This document shows positions 23,284-34,837 of a stretch of 64,000 bases of DNA, piece after piece. Position 1 is the stretch's first letter. Every line of letters begins with the position of its first letter. Both the position numbers and the translations under genes were made by a program. This DNA comes from Ascaphus truei (lineage: Eukaryota > Chordata > Amphibia > Anura > Ascaphidae). The notes under the pieces were generated by a model. It made no database searches. It was not told the origin of the DNA and saw only the letters and a list, made by a program, of their open reading frames with translations. The stretch lies in NCBI GenBank assembly GCA_036426205.1, contig CM071570.1, positions 438,720 to 502,719 of the forward strand, given 5' to 3'.

Positions 23284-23690
23284 GATATTTATAGGCTACA
23301 CCAGGCTATTATCAGGCCTACATTGGTTGAGCAAACCATTGGGGTTATTAAGAATGGCGCTACTGTACACACGTTACAGCAAGTTGATTGGTTTCTTACC
23401 ACGTGGTAACATTTCCAATTGTTATGTGGTGACCCAAGGTCTTTTAAAAGGCCCGGGCTCTCATATTACACCGGAAGTGAGAGGTTAAATCCAGCGGCTG
23501 AAGATAAAGAAAGAAGATCTCAATGAGAAAAAAGAAAGAAAAGAAGAAAACAAGATTTAACGAAAATATTCACTAAATCTGAGGAATCATGGATTCTAGC
23601 AAGCTTGAGACTACATCACAGCTGGCTCTGATTGCCGTGGGTCTTACAAAGAGGCCATCGGACCTGTGTTTACATGTAGGCCACTGGGCC
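23284..23690. other. Unassigned DNA
   Basis: Includes an A/G-rich patch at 23505-23555. No exon recognised. Confidence 0.35.
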
Positions 23691-23917
23691 TGATATTACT
23701 AAGGGGCCTATGCTGTAAGCGTCGATAAGCCACTTATCGAGCACTTGTCGGCCAAAATGTCTACTGCTATTCAGTAAGCCTCAATAAGTGGGCGATAAAA
23801 GTATGAATCGACAAAAATGTCAGCCGCCATAAAATAATCGCTGGGTGAACGGCGATAAGCCATTTATCGGCAGGTTCTGAAACTCGTGCACTTTTAGTAG
23901 CCGTGATTAGAGCTGCT

Positions 23918-24320
23918 CCGACGAGTATTCTAAAACTTGCCTTAAACTTGCCTTGGAAAATCTGGGGCTATCACCAAGTACATGCTGGGTACATGCAGGG
24001 TACATACTGGGTACATGCTGGGTACATGCAGGGTACATGCAGGGTACATGCTGGGTACATGCAGGGTACATGCTGGGTACATGCAGGGTACATGCTGGGT
24101 ACATGCTGGGTACATGCTTGGTACATGCTGGGTACATGCTGGGTACATGCTGCAACATTTCAGTGACATTTCTGCAGAGATTAATGGCCCAAATGATTAA
24201 CACAGCAGGGGTACCTGGCAGTCCCATTCAGCATGTACCCAGCATGTACCCAGCATGTACCCAGCATGTACCTGGGTCTTGTTGGTGATTGCCCCAGATT
24301 TGTTTTAGAATACTCGTCGG
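23918..24320. mobile_element. Inverted-repeat element containing an 11-bp minisatellite
   Basis: Perfect 19-bp terminal inverted repeats (CCGACGAGTATTCTAAAAC at 23918-23936 and its complement at 24302-24320). Further arm similarity follows ('aaatctggggctatcaccaag' on the left, complement on the right). About 15 copies of GGGTACATGCW run at 23977-24150. Four copies of the same unit in reverse orientation lie at 24230-24273. The minisatellite probably expanded in one arm of a palindromic element. Peptides rich in the motif are artefacts. Confidence 0.8.
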
Positions 24321-24583
24321 CGCTACAGTAGGTTTTCTAGGCCTATCAGGGCTCTAGAATGGCGAGTTTCTTCCAAAATCCTCATACCAGGAAAAGTTGG
24401 CGTGAGGCTGGTGAGAACCTGCTGAGAGGCGACAAGATAGGACTTAGAAATAAAAATTCTTTTTTTCCCCGCATCAGATTCATGCCGGGGGTCTCCGGAG
24501 CTGATACCCATTAATACATTACATTTCTCATGGATTTTCATGTTTATTTTTTTTTCTATCTTTACATTTATTTTTCGCAGATG

Positions 24584-25930
24584 TTGTATTGTATTGTATT
24601 GTATGTCTTTATTTATATAGCGCCATTAATGTACATAGCGCTTCACAGGAGTAATACACGTGGTAATCAAATAAATAACAGATAATATAAATAACAGATC
24701 ATGGGATTGAGTGCTTTAGACATAAAAGTAACATTAAGGAAGAGGAGTCCCTGCCCCGAGGAGCTTACAGTCTAATTGGTAGGTAAGTAGAATGTACAGA
24801 GACAGTAAGAGGGAGTTCTGGTAAGTGCGTCTGCAGGGGGCCAAGCATTATGTATCATGTGTTCAGAATATCCACAGTGCTATTCATATGCTTCTTTAAG
24901 CAAGTGTGTCTTAAGTTGGGTCTTAAAGGTGGATAGAGAGGGTGCTAGTCGGGTACTGAGGGGAAGGGCATTCCAGAGGTGTGGGGCAGTCAGTGAAAAA
25001 GGTTTAAGGTGGGAGAGGGCTTTAGATAAAAAGGGGGTAGAAAGAAGACACCCTTGAGAAGAACGCAAGAGTCTGGATGGTTCATAACGAGAAATTAGGG
25101 CTGAGATGTAAGGAGGGGCAGAAGAGTGTAAAGCTTTAAAAGTGAGGAGAAGAATGGAGTGTGAGATGCAGGATTTGATCGGAAGCCAGGAGAGGGATTT
25201 CAGGAGGGGAGATGCTGAGACAGATCTAGGAAAGAGTAGAGTGATTCTGGCAGCAGCATTTAGGATAGATTGTAGGGGAGACAGGTGAGAGGCAGGAAGG
25301 CCGGACAGCAGGAGGTTACAGTAATCAAGACGGGAGAGAATGAGGGCCTGAGTCAGAGATTTAGCAGTCGAGCAACAGATGAAAGGGCGTGTCTTTGTTA
25401 TATTGCGGAGGAAAAAGCAACAGGTTTTAGAAATGTTTTGAATGTGAGGGGCGAATGTGAGAGAGGAGTCGAGTGTGACCCCTAGGCAGCGTGCTTGGGC
25501 TACTGGGTGAATGATTGTAGTTCCAACAGTAATGTGGAAGGAGGTAGTAGGGCCAGATTTGGGAGGAAGTATGAGGAGCTCTGTTTTAGCCATGTTGAGT
25601 TTAAGGCATCGGAGAGCCATCCAGGATGATATAGCAGAGAGACATTCAGAAACTTTGGTATGTACAGCAGGTGTAAGGTCGGGTGTTGAAAAGTATATTT
25701 GTGTGTCGTCGGCATAGAGGTGATAATTAAACCCAAAATATGTTATTAGGTCACCTAGAGAGAGTGTGTACAGAGAAAATAGAAGAGGTCACAGGACAGA
25801 GCCCTGGGGTACCCCCACAGAGAGATTAATAGAGGAGGAGGAGGTGTTAGCAGAAGAGACACTGAAAGTACGATGGGAGAGGTAAGAAGAGATCCAGAAG
25901 AATGTTCCCAGCTGGGTCCTATTTTAAGTC
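24584..25930 (-). mobile_element. L2/CR1-superfamily LINE, reverse transcriptase C-terminal half
   Basis: Non-LTR retrotransposon fragment. The reading frame on the minus strand runs from about 25920 to 24880. It shows GVPQGSVL, an in-frame TGA stop (25789-25791), PLLFSLYT, the catalytic YADD (25705-25716), then [25 protein letters not shown] and the terminal [14 protein letters not shown]. The 3' untranslated part contains 'gcgctatgtacattaatgg' and ends in a CAATA-type tandem near 24584. Only part of the RT palm and the C-terminal domain remain; endonuclease and ORF1 are missing. The stop shows it is dead. Confidence 0.85.
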
Positions 25931-26099
25931 TCTTATGATTATGATCGGCTGATTCTCAGACCCTTCATCCTGTGGCCGCAGGAAGGGGGGGTGGTGACAT
26001 ATTCCTCACTGGTATAAATATTAATATATTGTAGCTTATGTAAATATCACATTATTACACATTCTTTTATTATTAAAGTCTGCATCATTCGCTGGAGAA
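25931..26099. other. Unassigned DNA
   Basis: Short spacer between the LINE and a minisatellite; nothing recognised. Confidence 0.35.
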
Positions 26100-26400
26100 A
26101 AATTAACATCTTCAGTACTTTGTATAGTGGATCTGGATCAGTGTATAGTGGATTTGGATCAGTGTATAGTGGATCTGGATCAGTGTATAGTGGATCTGGA
26201 TCATGTAATATTGATCTGGATCTGTAATATGGATGGATGCATTTTTAGTGGATCGTGGATCCGTGTAAATGGATCTGGATCGTGTAATGTCTGATAGTGT
26301 AAGTGGGGGATCTGGATCCAGTGTAATATGGATCTGGATCTGGATCAGTGTATAGTGGATCTGGATCAGTGTATAGTGGTTCTGGATCAGTGCTCGGATT
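26100..26400. repeat. About 21-bp minisatellite (GGATCTGGATCAG units)
   Basis: Repeated units containing GGATCTGGATCAGTGTATAG, regular at both ends and degenerate in the middle (26205-26330). Confidence 0.9.
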
Positions 26401-26565
26401 TCCTCTCAGAGAGCGTTGGAGTTACAGTATGCCTTTAGATTGAAGAAGGACAACAGTATCAAAGGCTTCAACCAAACATATATATCTTCTGCACATGCAG
26501 CCATGATGATTTCTCTGGTTAAATGCAAACCTCCAAACTTGTTGCAGCTCACCTGTGTATTAGAG

Positions 26566-28498
26566 TGGGACAGTAGGGGGGTAACCAGGCTCTCAAATAA
26601 AGGTTTAAGCCCGTTTGATTACCCCTAATCCTTAATAAGCGTTCAAGAAGAGTCAGCTCTTGAGCCCAGGATAGTTAAATGCATAAACTGTAATTGTGCG
26701 ACAATAAAAAATGTTGTGTGTTTTTGCCCAGGAGTGCAGCGAGCAGAGATTGCTGGGGTTTGAGTTTCAAGGGGGAAAGGGGGTTTGTGGAGAAAGTGTT
26801 GTCAGAATGTGTCTAGGTAGTCGGGGTCCAGAGTTGCTGGATGCCCCAAAACTGTACCCGAGAATCATGCTTGATTCCTGGATACATGTAGGCACATTAT
26901 CCCGGCAATATCTCCCCTTGAAAACGCTTGAGTGACTAACTACTAGGGTTCCCTGCTTCAGCATAGCCTAGAAAGGTAAATGGGGCATAGGGATGAAAAG
27001 TGTCCCGGTAAGTATGAGGGGTCCCTAGGTTAAGGGGGATGCCCAGTTAATGCCCATCACCCAGAACTTGCATATGGGGTTCATGTGTTGGTTCCCTGCT
27101 TCAGCATAGCCCAGAAAGAAAGGTAAATGGGGCATAGGGATGCAAAGTGTCCCGGTAACTATGTGGGCTCCCTAGGTTAAAGGGGGAAGCCTAGTTAATG
27201 CCCCGGTCAACCAGAACCTGCATTGGGGTTCATGGGTTAGTTCCCTGCTTCAGCACAGCCCAGAAAGGTAAATGTGGCATAGGGAAGCAAAGTGGCCGTG
27301 TAACTATAAGGGGTCCCTAGGTTCAGAGGGATACCCAGTTACTGCCCAGGTCACCCAGAACTGGTATAGAGGTTCATGGGTTGGCTTCCATGCTTCAGCA
27401 CAGTCAGAAAGGTAAAAGGAAGCACAGGGATGAAAAGTGTTCCTGTAGCTGCGGGGATTCCTAGATACATAGGGGTACCACAGTTAGTGCCAAGGTGTCC
27501 CAGAACCTTTATTGGTTTTGTGGTCTATGGAAGTCCCATTTAAGTATAGAAAAACCTGACCTGTTTAGGGGCTTTTGGGGTTCCATGTGTCATAGAAACT
27601 CCAGATTTTGGGAGTGTACCATTTATGTGGGATATTTGGGCAATAATGTATTCCTTTTATTTGCAGGAGTTCGGTTGGCCAAGCCAGGGGGTCCCCTGAT
27701 TCTCCCCGGCGTGCAGGCACTATTTGTGGGTTCACGGGGGGTGAATCACATTGGGGCTGCACCGTGTCCCAAGACACCTGTTTTTTGAGCCCAGATATCC
27801 CCAACTAAGTTCCCAAACGTATATAAGGTTCCCCAAGGTTTATACTTTATTAAAGTATGGTTTATAGGGTGTTATACTGTATGTATAAAAATCCATGCAG
27901 TCAGCCTAAGCATTTGCATAGGAGCCAGGATATCTGCCTAGCCATCTGGGCCCAAAGGAGACCCAGTTGTCAGAGGTGTCAGGCCATTTCGCTTCTGTAA
28001 GACTTGGAGGAGCCTGTCGCCACGGGTGGCATTAAGGAACCAGGGACAGAGGTGCCAAGTTGAATATGTCCCATGGTTCATTCAGATTTCCAGCTAACCC
28101 TGTTTTTTCTACCAGCTCATCTCTGATTGTCTGCTGCGAAAGTTCTCTCGCTTCTGATGGGGCTGTAGTATTTTGTGAATGGGGTCAGAAATAATATAAA
28201 AATCCATGCACCCATCAGATTTGAGTTTCCAGTTTCAGGTCTCCAGGCTCCAGCAAGAAAGAGGACATTGCGGGCTAAGTCCCGGTCAGGGGAAGTCCTT
28301 ATTTAGAATTCCCTGTATCTAGGAGAGTCTAGTTATTTTTACCCCAGTTCCCAAGTAAGGGTGTCTTTTTACCTGTAGTTTGTGTAACATTGTGTGTCTG
28401 CCTTTTCCTGTTAATAAATTTACAATTTATTTCATTTACCTGTTTGGCTCAATGTACAATCCTGGTATAAAGGTGTAAATGCCTTGTTTCCAGTGACA
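26566..28498 (+). mobile_element. Long solo LTR, TGTGACGG family
   Basis: Starts TGGGACAGTAGGGGGGTAACC and ends CCAGTGACA, about 1.93 kb. An AATAAA lies near 28410. Internally about 26720-26960 matches the reverse complement of 61540-61800. A roughly 115-bp unit ('ttccctgcttcagcatagcc ... gcccagttaatgcc') is repeated several times from 26950 to 27500. No clear target duplication. Open frames within it are not genes. Confidence 0.7.
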
Positions 28499-28922
28499 GG
28501 GATTGAGCCCTGATTTTTATTTCCCATTTGCTGTTCTGGTGGCTCCTTAGTACTGTGCAAGAGTGAAAGATATGAAGAAAAATAAGACTGGCCTGGATAT
28601 CGTTCTCACAGTGACCTGGAGTCAGCCGGTCAAACAAAGTGCACAAGGATGAAACAGCTGAGTTTGGTCCAGCGATTCTGATTTGTCCCTGTCCCAGGGC
28701 TTTAGCTGGGCAATGCACAAGCACTAGGAAGCCACATAATAAAATGGAAAGGAAGCTAAAAGTGACACTTCCACAGAGTACTCATTTACATGCCACTTCC
28801 CAGAATCCTGTTGTGCAACTTAACCACAGCATGACCTAATAATAGGGCTAATGAAGTCAATTTGGGTACTGGTGGAAGACATGTTGATACATTCATGGGT
28901 AGATACAGTAATATTATATTAG

Positions 28923-28924
<2 letters not shown>
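28499..28924. repeat. Unassigned DNA with a partial dispersed-repeat copy
   Basis: Positions 28755-28820 ('agtgacacttccac', 'catgccacttcccagaatcc') resemble the dispersed repeat at 2884-3200. The rest is unrecognised. Confidence 0.45.
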
Positions 28925-28984
<60 letters not shown>

Positions 28985-29018
28985 GTTTATGTATGTATAT
29001 ATATTTTTTTTATATATA
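28925..29018. repeat. (TA)n microsatellite
   Basis: TA tract into which the following LTR is inserted; another TA tract continues at 30759. Confidence 0.9.
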
Positions 29019-30758
29019 TGTAGCCCTGAGGTATATTTTTGCTTTCTGGCCCCCCTCCGCGCTTACCGGGTGGTCGCGGGTGCCGCCGGAGGCTGCAACG
29101 GACCCGCCGGCACTTCGCGAGGGTGGGGGCCAGTGCAGGGAGCAGAGCGTAGCGAGGCGCAGGCCGGTTGCCGGGGACGCGATCGGGCCGTCGCTAAGGC
29201 CGCGATCGCGTTGCCGCCGGCTCGGCGGCTTGAGGAGAGTGCGCCGCCATTGCGCGTAGGTTCGCGCATGCGCAGGAGGCGGCCAGCGCGCGATAGGACT
29301 CCAGGGCTAGGGAGAGGTCGCGCGAGAGTAGGGAAGAGGATAGGAAGGTTGAGGCGGCCATTAGGGGTTCGCGCATGCGCGAGGGAAGCGCGCACGCGGC
29401 CCCAATGCATTAGGCAGCCCCTGGGAACTACAATTCCCAGGAGGCTTAGGGAGGCAGAGGTCAGGTGCTCCCTAGTGGCCAATAGGGCTGAAGGAAGCTC
29501 AGCCCGGGAAAAGAGATACATTTCCCGGGCTTTGCATGCGTCAGTCAGGCAGAGCAGAGGAAGGAGTAGGAAGGGTGCAGGGAGCGCGTGGCTCCTGCAT
29601 CAGGTAAGGGTCCTCCCTAGATTCCCAGGCAGGCCCCAATTCCCGGGTAGAGGGCAGGGGGTAACTGAAGAGGGACGCCTTAGCTAGGGAGGTGACCCTT
29701 GAGTGTGGAAGGTGCTGGTTTGGCAGTGTCGCAGCGGAGAGTGCTGTGGGCACTGTCAAAGAGGCACGGTGTGCTAGCAGTGGGATTGCTGCGGGATCCG
29801 GGTGGCTGTGTGTGATTGCAGCTGTCTGGGTGTGTGTCGCTGCATGTGCTGTGCGCAGTGCGTGCAGTGTGTGTGCACGGTGTGAATCCCTGCAGGCTGA
29901 CAGTGTAAGCTGAATGTTGGCTGCAGGTGTGTTAGGCTGCTAGGATTAGCAGATACAGTTAAGACTGGGTAGCTAGGGGAAGGGGGGCGGTTATTGTCCA
30001 CAGGCCCTAGGAGTTTTCCCCAAGCCATCCTAGGTTGCGGTTTCTCAGGGACAGGCCCTAGGTTAGGGTTGCTGTCACTCAAGCAGTAGTCAGTGATAGG
30101 AAGGCGGTTGCTGTTCCCACGTGGTTGGTGTTGCCGTGTTCCGGTTGCAGTTCCCGTGAAGCGGTGGGACCCTCGTTGGGGTCCACCGGCAGAGTACCTG
30201 GAATAGGATCAGACGGACGTCTGACCCTTTTAGAAGAAAGTGTGTTGCGGTCCCGAGCATCGGAGTGCTCGGAAGGTATCTTCTATATTCTAAGTGCACC
30301 AACTGGGCCCTAGCTTAAATAGTGACTGCGCAGTCACCCACGACCTCCGTAGGAGTTACGAGACATTGGGTGTGGGGTGATCACAGGACACTGGGTGGGG
30401 TACACCAGACATTGGGTTGATGTGATGCGGGTAGAGCATCTGGTTATGGTTATGTTATGTAATGTGTTATATGTGTGTTAAGTAAAGAGTTAGTATTGTT
30501 TATCTATAAGTGTTATTGTATTTCTTACTCAGGGCTATCTTTCCTAACGGGGGATCCTGGGTAAGTGGAGGGCGCGCACCAAGTAAGGGTAAGGGTTTCC
30601 CCAGGCCCAGCTAGCGGAGGCTCAGATCTCTGGAGCCACACAGGTTATGCAGTACCAGTAGTCCCTTAGAGCAGGTTGTGTTGCGGGAAAGGGACCGGTT
30701 TACACCACGAGGGGCCAAGGATATTGGGTGGGTCGGCCGGTTCACAAAAAGGGCTACA
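29019..30758 (+). mobile_element. Solo LTR, TGTAGCC family, GC-rich
   Basis: Starts TGTAGCCCTGAGGTATA and ends AAAAAGGGCTACA, 1740 bp, with TA repeats on both sides. The GC-rich CpG-dense block 29050-29420 partly matches the reverse complement of 10010-10090. The open frames of 150-250 codons across this block on both strands have no family features and are composition artefacts. Near the 3' end is the phrase 'ctagcggaggctcag', shared in form with LTRs at 39604 and 44039. Confidence 0.75.
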
Positions 30759-30900
30759 TATATATATATATTTATATATATATATTATATATGTATGTAT
30801 GTATGTATGTAGAATTTTATATATATATTATATTATATATATATATAGATAGATATATATATATATTTTTTTTTTAATTTTTTGTTGTTGTGTTTTTTTT
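30759..30900. repeat. AT-rich microsatellite
   Basis: TA and GTAT runs followed by a T-rich stretch. Confidence 0.85.
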
Positions 30901-31591
30901 GCAGCCTCCTAGATCCCTGATCTGTTTTATATCCTGTGTTGAAGCATAGCTTGTCGGTTACAAATAATGGCCAGGATTACTGGGGCTTAACATTGCTAAA
31001 GGGGAATTCGTTGAGGGTGCTGTGTAAACCAGTAGCACTATTTAGCTGTCTCCCTCTACTGTATATTTAAAATAAAAAAATGTTTTCCAAACTTTATTAA
31101 TAAGTAATTACAATGATTTGGGGTTACAAGATCTATGAGGCATGTACTAATTTCTGTCAGCCATGGAAAATTCTGTATCCTTAAAAACTGACCAGATAAT
31201 GAGGTGCTTTAACCATTTGTAAAGATTTATTTTACAATCACTACTGCCAGAAAAACATGAGTGCAAAGCAGACGCCAATCAGAAGCAACGAACCGCAGGC
31301 TGGAAAGTACCATCGCCAGCATTGTTAGGGTTCCATGTCTGTTCCATATTGAAACCTCAGAGAACCACACAGGACCACTGACTACATTTACTGCTGGTGT
31401 TCTCTCCACCGCTAGGATTAGATTGTTCCGGAATTGTGACAGGTAGAAGCTTCCGCAGATTCAATGGATATGTTTCCTAATGAGCAGGCGGTCATTCATT
31501 TCTTGTTGGGTGGCATTTGTTGGATTCTAGACCTGTAAATAAAGATTGTGTTATTTGTTTTGTTAATGTTGTGATTATTGTCAGGCAATGG
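30901..31591. other. Unassigned DNA
   Basis: No exon or repeat family recognised. Open frames on both strands near 31230-31450 lack features. Confidence 0.35.
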
Positions 31592-31596
31592 ACTAT

Positions 31597-32389
31597 TGTC
31601 ACACTTGCCTCTGATCCGCGCGGAGACCGACTCAGGGAAGCACCACGGGGCAGAGTCATGCGCCCACGCACTGCCAGGGCAGTGCAGGCGCAGCGGCGTG
31701 ATGGCGGAGCTCCGCGAGACGCATCGCGACTGGACGCACGGGTTGCTCGGCAACCAGGAAGCAGGAGAACGTGAGGGAGCTGCTGGAGCCTCCCACAGGC
31801 GGAGACTTGCTGAGTAAACCGCATGACGTCATCACGTCGCGACGCGCATCGCGCACGCGCGCGGGTTGCCCGGCAACCAGACCTAGCATCAGGAAAGCCT
31901 AATTGCAAGCTGTTTTTGATCAGTGTCTCTCTGACACCATTGGTGGATCAGTACACACCCCTGCAAGGTAATTGGACCCTTCCCACATATATACCTGCTT
32001 CTGCCTGTCCTTGATTGCTGAGCATAAACTCCTGTTTATGCATTGTGCTCACCGCTGCTGTCTAGTTTTGTCTTGAACTTTGTCTGACCTGTTTGACCCT
32101 GCCTGTTACTTGGATTTCTACACTCTCCAGCACTTTGACCCCGGCTTCGTTACTCGACTACTCTACCTTCTATTACCCAGGACCTTGGCTACGAAACTCT
32201 ACCTACCCGGACTCTCCAACCCTGGAACACGGCAAGTACCCTGACTACCCTGACCTCTCCAACCCTACGACGCGGTACGACTAGGACTACGCATTCCGGA
32301 CAGGACTGCGTGGTTGTGGGTCGGTGCCTATCAATCCCCACCTCAGCCCCGCGGTCTTCCGTCCTGTTTGTGGTGAGCGCAGCGTGACA
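31597..32389 (+). mobile_element. Solo LTR of the sushi-type gypsy element, ACTAT target duplication
   Basis: TGTCAC...GTGACA, 793 bp, flanked by ACTAT at 31592-31596 and 32390-32394. Its 3' part ('ccacctcagccccgcggtct', 'caggactgcgtggttgtggg') matches the reverse complement of 59010-59110. That is the LTR of the gypsy element ending at 59652, so both belong to one family. A TATA-like 'catatatacc' at about 31983 is a candidate core promoter. CpG-rich 5' half. Confidence 0.9.
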
Positions 32390-32595
32390 ACTATTAACTA
32401 TGGGGACAGGGGTGCACCCTTACAGGGGCGAGAGATCAAAGCGAACACAGCTTGTTGTGTCACACTAGGAATTGGTTATTAAGTTGTGATCGCCCCATTT
32501 AGCGCTCTATATCATGGAAACTCCCACGGGTCCTTCTTATGTTAGACTCTGCATTGTGTTATCCTCCGGTTACTCAGGTATTCACATCTGCTCAC

Positions 32596-32741
32596 CGTTG
32601 GGTCGACACACTGCATCTGGCAGCCGTAGTTGCAGCATTTCTGCTCGTCAGGACACTGGATGTCATTGTCACACTTTGGTGGGCGAAGTCCCAGTAAACA
32701 AGGAAAAAATAGCAGCACTGAGGGACAAGATCCAGGTTTCT
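32596..32741 (-). CDS. WAP four-disulfide-core exon E
   Basis: Fifth and most downstream WAP exon seen. Acceptor 'tgttacag|AG' at 32741; donor AACG|GTGAGC after 32596. Start phase 1, end phase 0 (146 bp), which differs from the 1-1 exons and suggests a special last intron before a final exon. The domain has all eight cysteines: SCP, PCL, KCD, QCP, KCC, GCQ, QCV. The core reads NDIQCPDEQKCCNYGCQMQC, the typical WAP/elafin C-terminal half. WAP domains are secreted, disulfide-knotted antiproteinase or antimicrobial modules. No final exon with stop was found toward lower coordinates. Confidence 0.85.
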
Positions 32742-32806
32742 CTGTAACACAGACAAGTGAGAGTGACTGCAATGGGAATTTATGACCGTTAATGTCCAAT
32801 TAAAAG

Positions 32807-32811
<5 letters not shown>

Positions 32812-32838
<27 letters not shown>

Positions 32839-32840
32839 GA
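32812..32840. repeat. (TA)n microsatellite
   Basis: Short TA tract in the WAP intron between exons D and E. Confidence 0.9.
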
Positions 32841-32865
32841 TAGAGCAACTGTACTATTACTGTAT

Positions 32866-33500
32866 GTTCATTTGCATGTCTTAGACAGGTCTGCAACACT
32901 GTCTTTCGAAATTATCACCCAGCATACAGCGCTTCCACTGCAGCAAGGGATTCTGGGAATTGACATGCAAATGAGCACTCAGTGCCACCTTTTGTCTCAA
33001 GCTCGTATTACACAAGCCAATCCTCAAGCCAATGCATGCTGTTTTAAACACAGCTTTTAAACAGAGGCTGGGATGAGATGCAAAGCCATTAGACCTACTC
33101 ACATACATGTTTCAACCTTGATGGGTATCATCAGTGTGAGGTTGGTCTTAATGGCAAAGCAGGTTTGAGACTAGACTAGGTAATCACCACTGTCATTAAT
33201 GTTATGGTGGGTAAAAAAGTGACAAAAACCCTCCACAGTAAAGCATAAAGCAACTGTAAATATTACTGTATGTTCATTTGCATGTCTTAGACAGGTCTGC
33301 AACCCTGTCTTTCCCCATTGTCACCCAGCATACAGCGCTTCCACTGCAGCAAGGGATTCTGGGAAATGACATGCAAATGAGCACTCAGTGCCACCTTTTG
33401 TCTCAAGCTCGTATTACACAAGCCAATCCTCAAGCCAATGCATACTGTTTTAAACACAGCTTTTAGACAGAGGCTGGGATGAGATGCAAAGCCATTAGAC
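32866..33500. repeat. Two direct copies of the dispersed TTTGCATGTC repeat
   Basis: About 225 bp at 32866-33091 recurs at 33269-33500, about 95% alike by eye. Shared phrases include 'catttgcatgtcttagacag' and 'cgcttccactgcagcaaggg'. The spacer 33092-33268 holds 'atggtgggtaaaaaagtgac', close to the 39-bp inverted repeat at 2734. The whole may therefore be one nested or tandem element. Confidence 0.8.
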
Positions 33501-33644
33501 CCATATATTGTACAGTTTTGACTTAATACATAAGGTATAACTCTATTCTGTCCATGTTGGAGAATATAGCATTTTCCCTATAAACCACAGCGTGGTGTTA
33601 CTGTCGTAGTTTTAAAATGATGGTAACTCTTTAGAAATAGTCTG

Positions 33645-33960
33645 CTATTGTGACGGTGAGGGGGTACCCAGGCCAATAATAACGGTATTATGCCCGGATT
33701 GGTGCCCCTGAGCCATATTGGGGATTTGTGAAGTGTCAGCTCTGCAGCCCAGTTATGGTATGTAAACCGTATTGCCATAAAAATGTGTGTGTCTTTCTAT
33801 TCCAGGCGTGTCAACCAGCGAGGAGTTCCCTGCTTCAGCACAGACCAGAATAGTAAGACCGGGCATGTGAATCAATCACATTCAAAGGTTCCCCCGGTAT
33901 ATGCCCAGAACCCAGAGTGGGGTTCAGTGAATCCTATAAGGGGGTGAGAGAAATGCATTT
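33645..33960 (+). mobile_element. Truncated LTR, TGTGACGG family
   Basis: Begins 'tgtgacggtgagggggtac', the family 5' end, then 'aataataacggtattatgcc'. No matching 3' end is found. A sister fragment begins at 42483. Confidence 0.6.
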
Positions 33961-34837
33961 ACTACGTTTAGAGTGTGTAATGTAGAGATGATTTCCCTGT
34001 GACAGTGGAAAGAAAATGTTTTTAAAGTCCAGCGCTTAGCAAGGTGTTAGCGGCTTTCGGCTAACCTCTGTTAGGAAGGTCCCCTAAGGGGGAAGGTCCC
34101 CTGTTAGGAAGCTCCTAGAGCGCTGAAACTTGCTGTGTGCGTCGGTTGGGGAGAAACATGAAAAACCCTGTAACTCAATTTTTATAAGTTTATATAAGTT
34201 TATATAACAATTGGTGAATGAAAATCCCCCTATTTTATTTGTTCCAACATGTTAGGCACATTTGGACTTTCATTCAAAACACCAGAGACCGGGAAAAACT
34301 CATTTTATGATCGTGCTCTGACTGGATATAGTTTCCTATATCTGCTTCATTAAAAGATATCACATACTGCAATGCAATGAATTTGCACCTCCGCAGAATC
34401 CCCACAGCTCCGAGTATCTCTGCAACACAGAAGGACATTACACTGTGACCAGCGGTGGATTTGCCACTTGACATTACAGGATCGTTTGATGCTGCAGAAG
34501 GAGGCGGTCTGGGGGAAGTGCCTATGGGTGGCAACATTTTAAATCCACCACTGACGATGATGTCTATCTGGACGCTTTATGTTGTGAGTGCCATTGCTGC
34601 ATTCTCTACTTTCAGCCAGCAGATGCCACTAACAGGCATTTGTAATATACCACTTAGAACTGGTGGCTGATCAGTTGTTACTGGGGCTGTGTATCTATTC
34701 ATCACTATGTACTCTCTGGGAGGGAAACAGAACTGCGCAAATAGTTAACAATGGTGGCACATAGGGCTAAAACAATATACCTAGACTCTTCCTGCAGCTG
34801 GCCCAAAGACTCTCACCCAGAGGGAAAGTCAAAATAT
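33961..34837. other. Unassigned DNA (WAP intron)
   Basis: No WAP or other exon detected. Open frame 34455-34670 has no family features. Confidence 0.35.

Noticed and set aside
23903..24288. Several frames rich in GYMLGTCWVHA-like repeats
   Set aside because: They are translations of the 11-bp minisatellite in all frames.
28926..29687. 253-codon plus-strand frame and 152-codon antisense frame
   Set aside because: They start in a TA repeat and run through a CpG-rich LTR; no domain is seen.
31492..31908. 138-codon minus-strand frame
   Set aside because: It overlaps the CpG-rich half of a solo LTR with clear target duplications.
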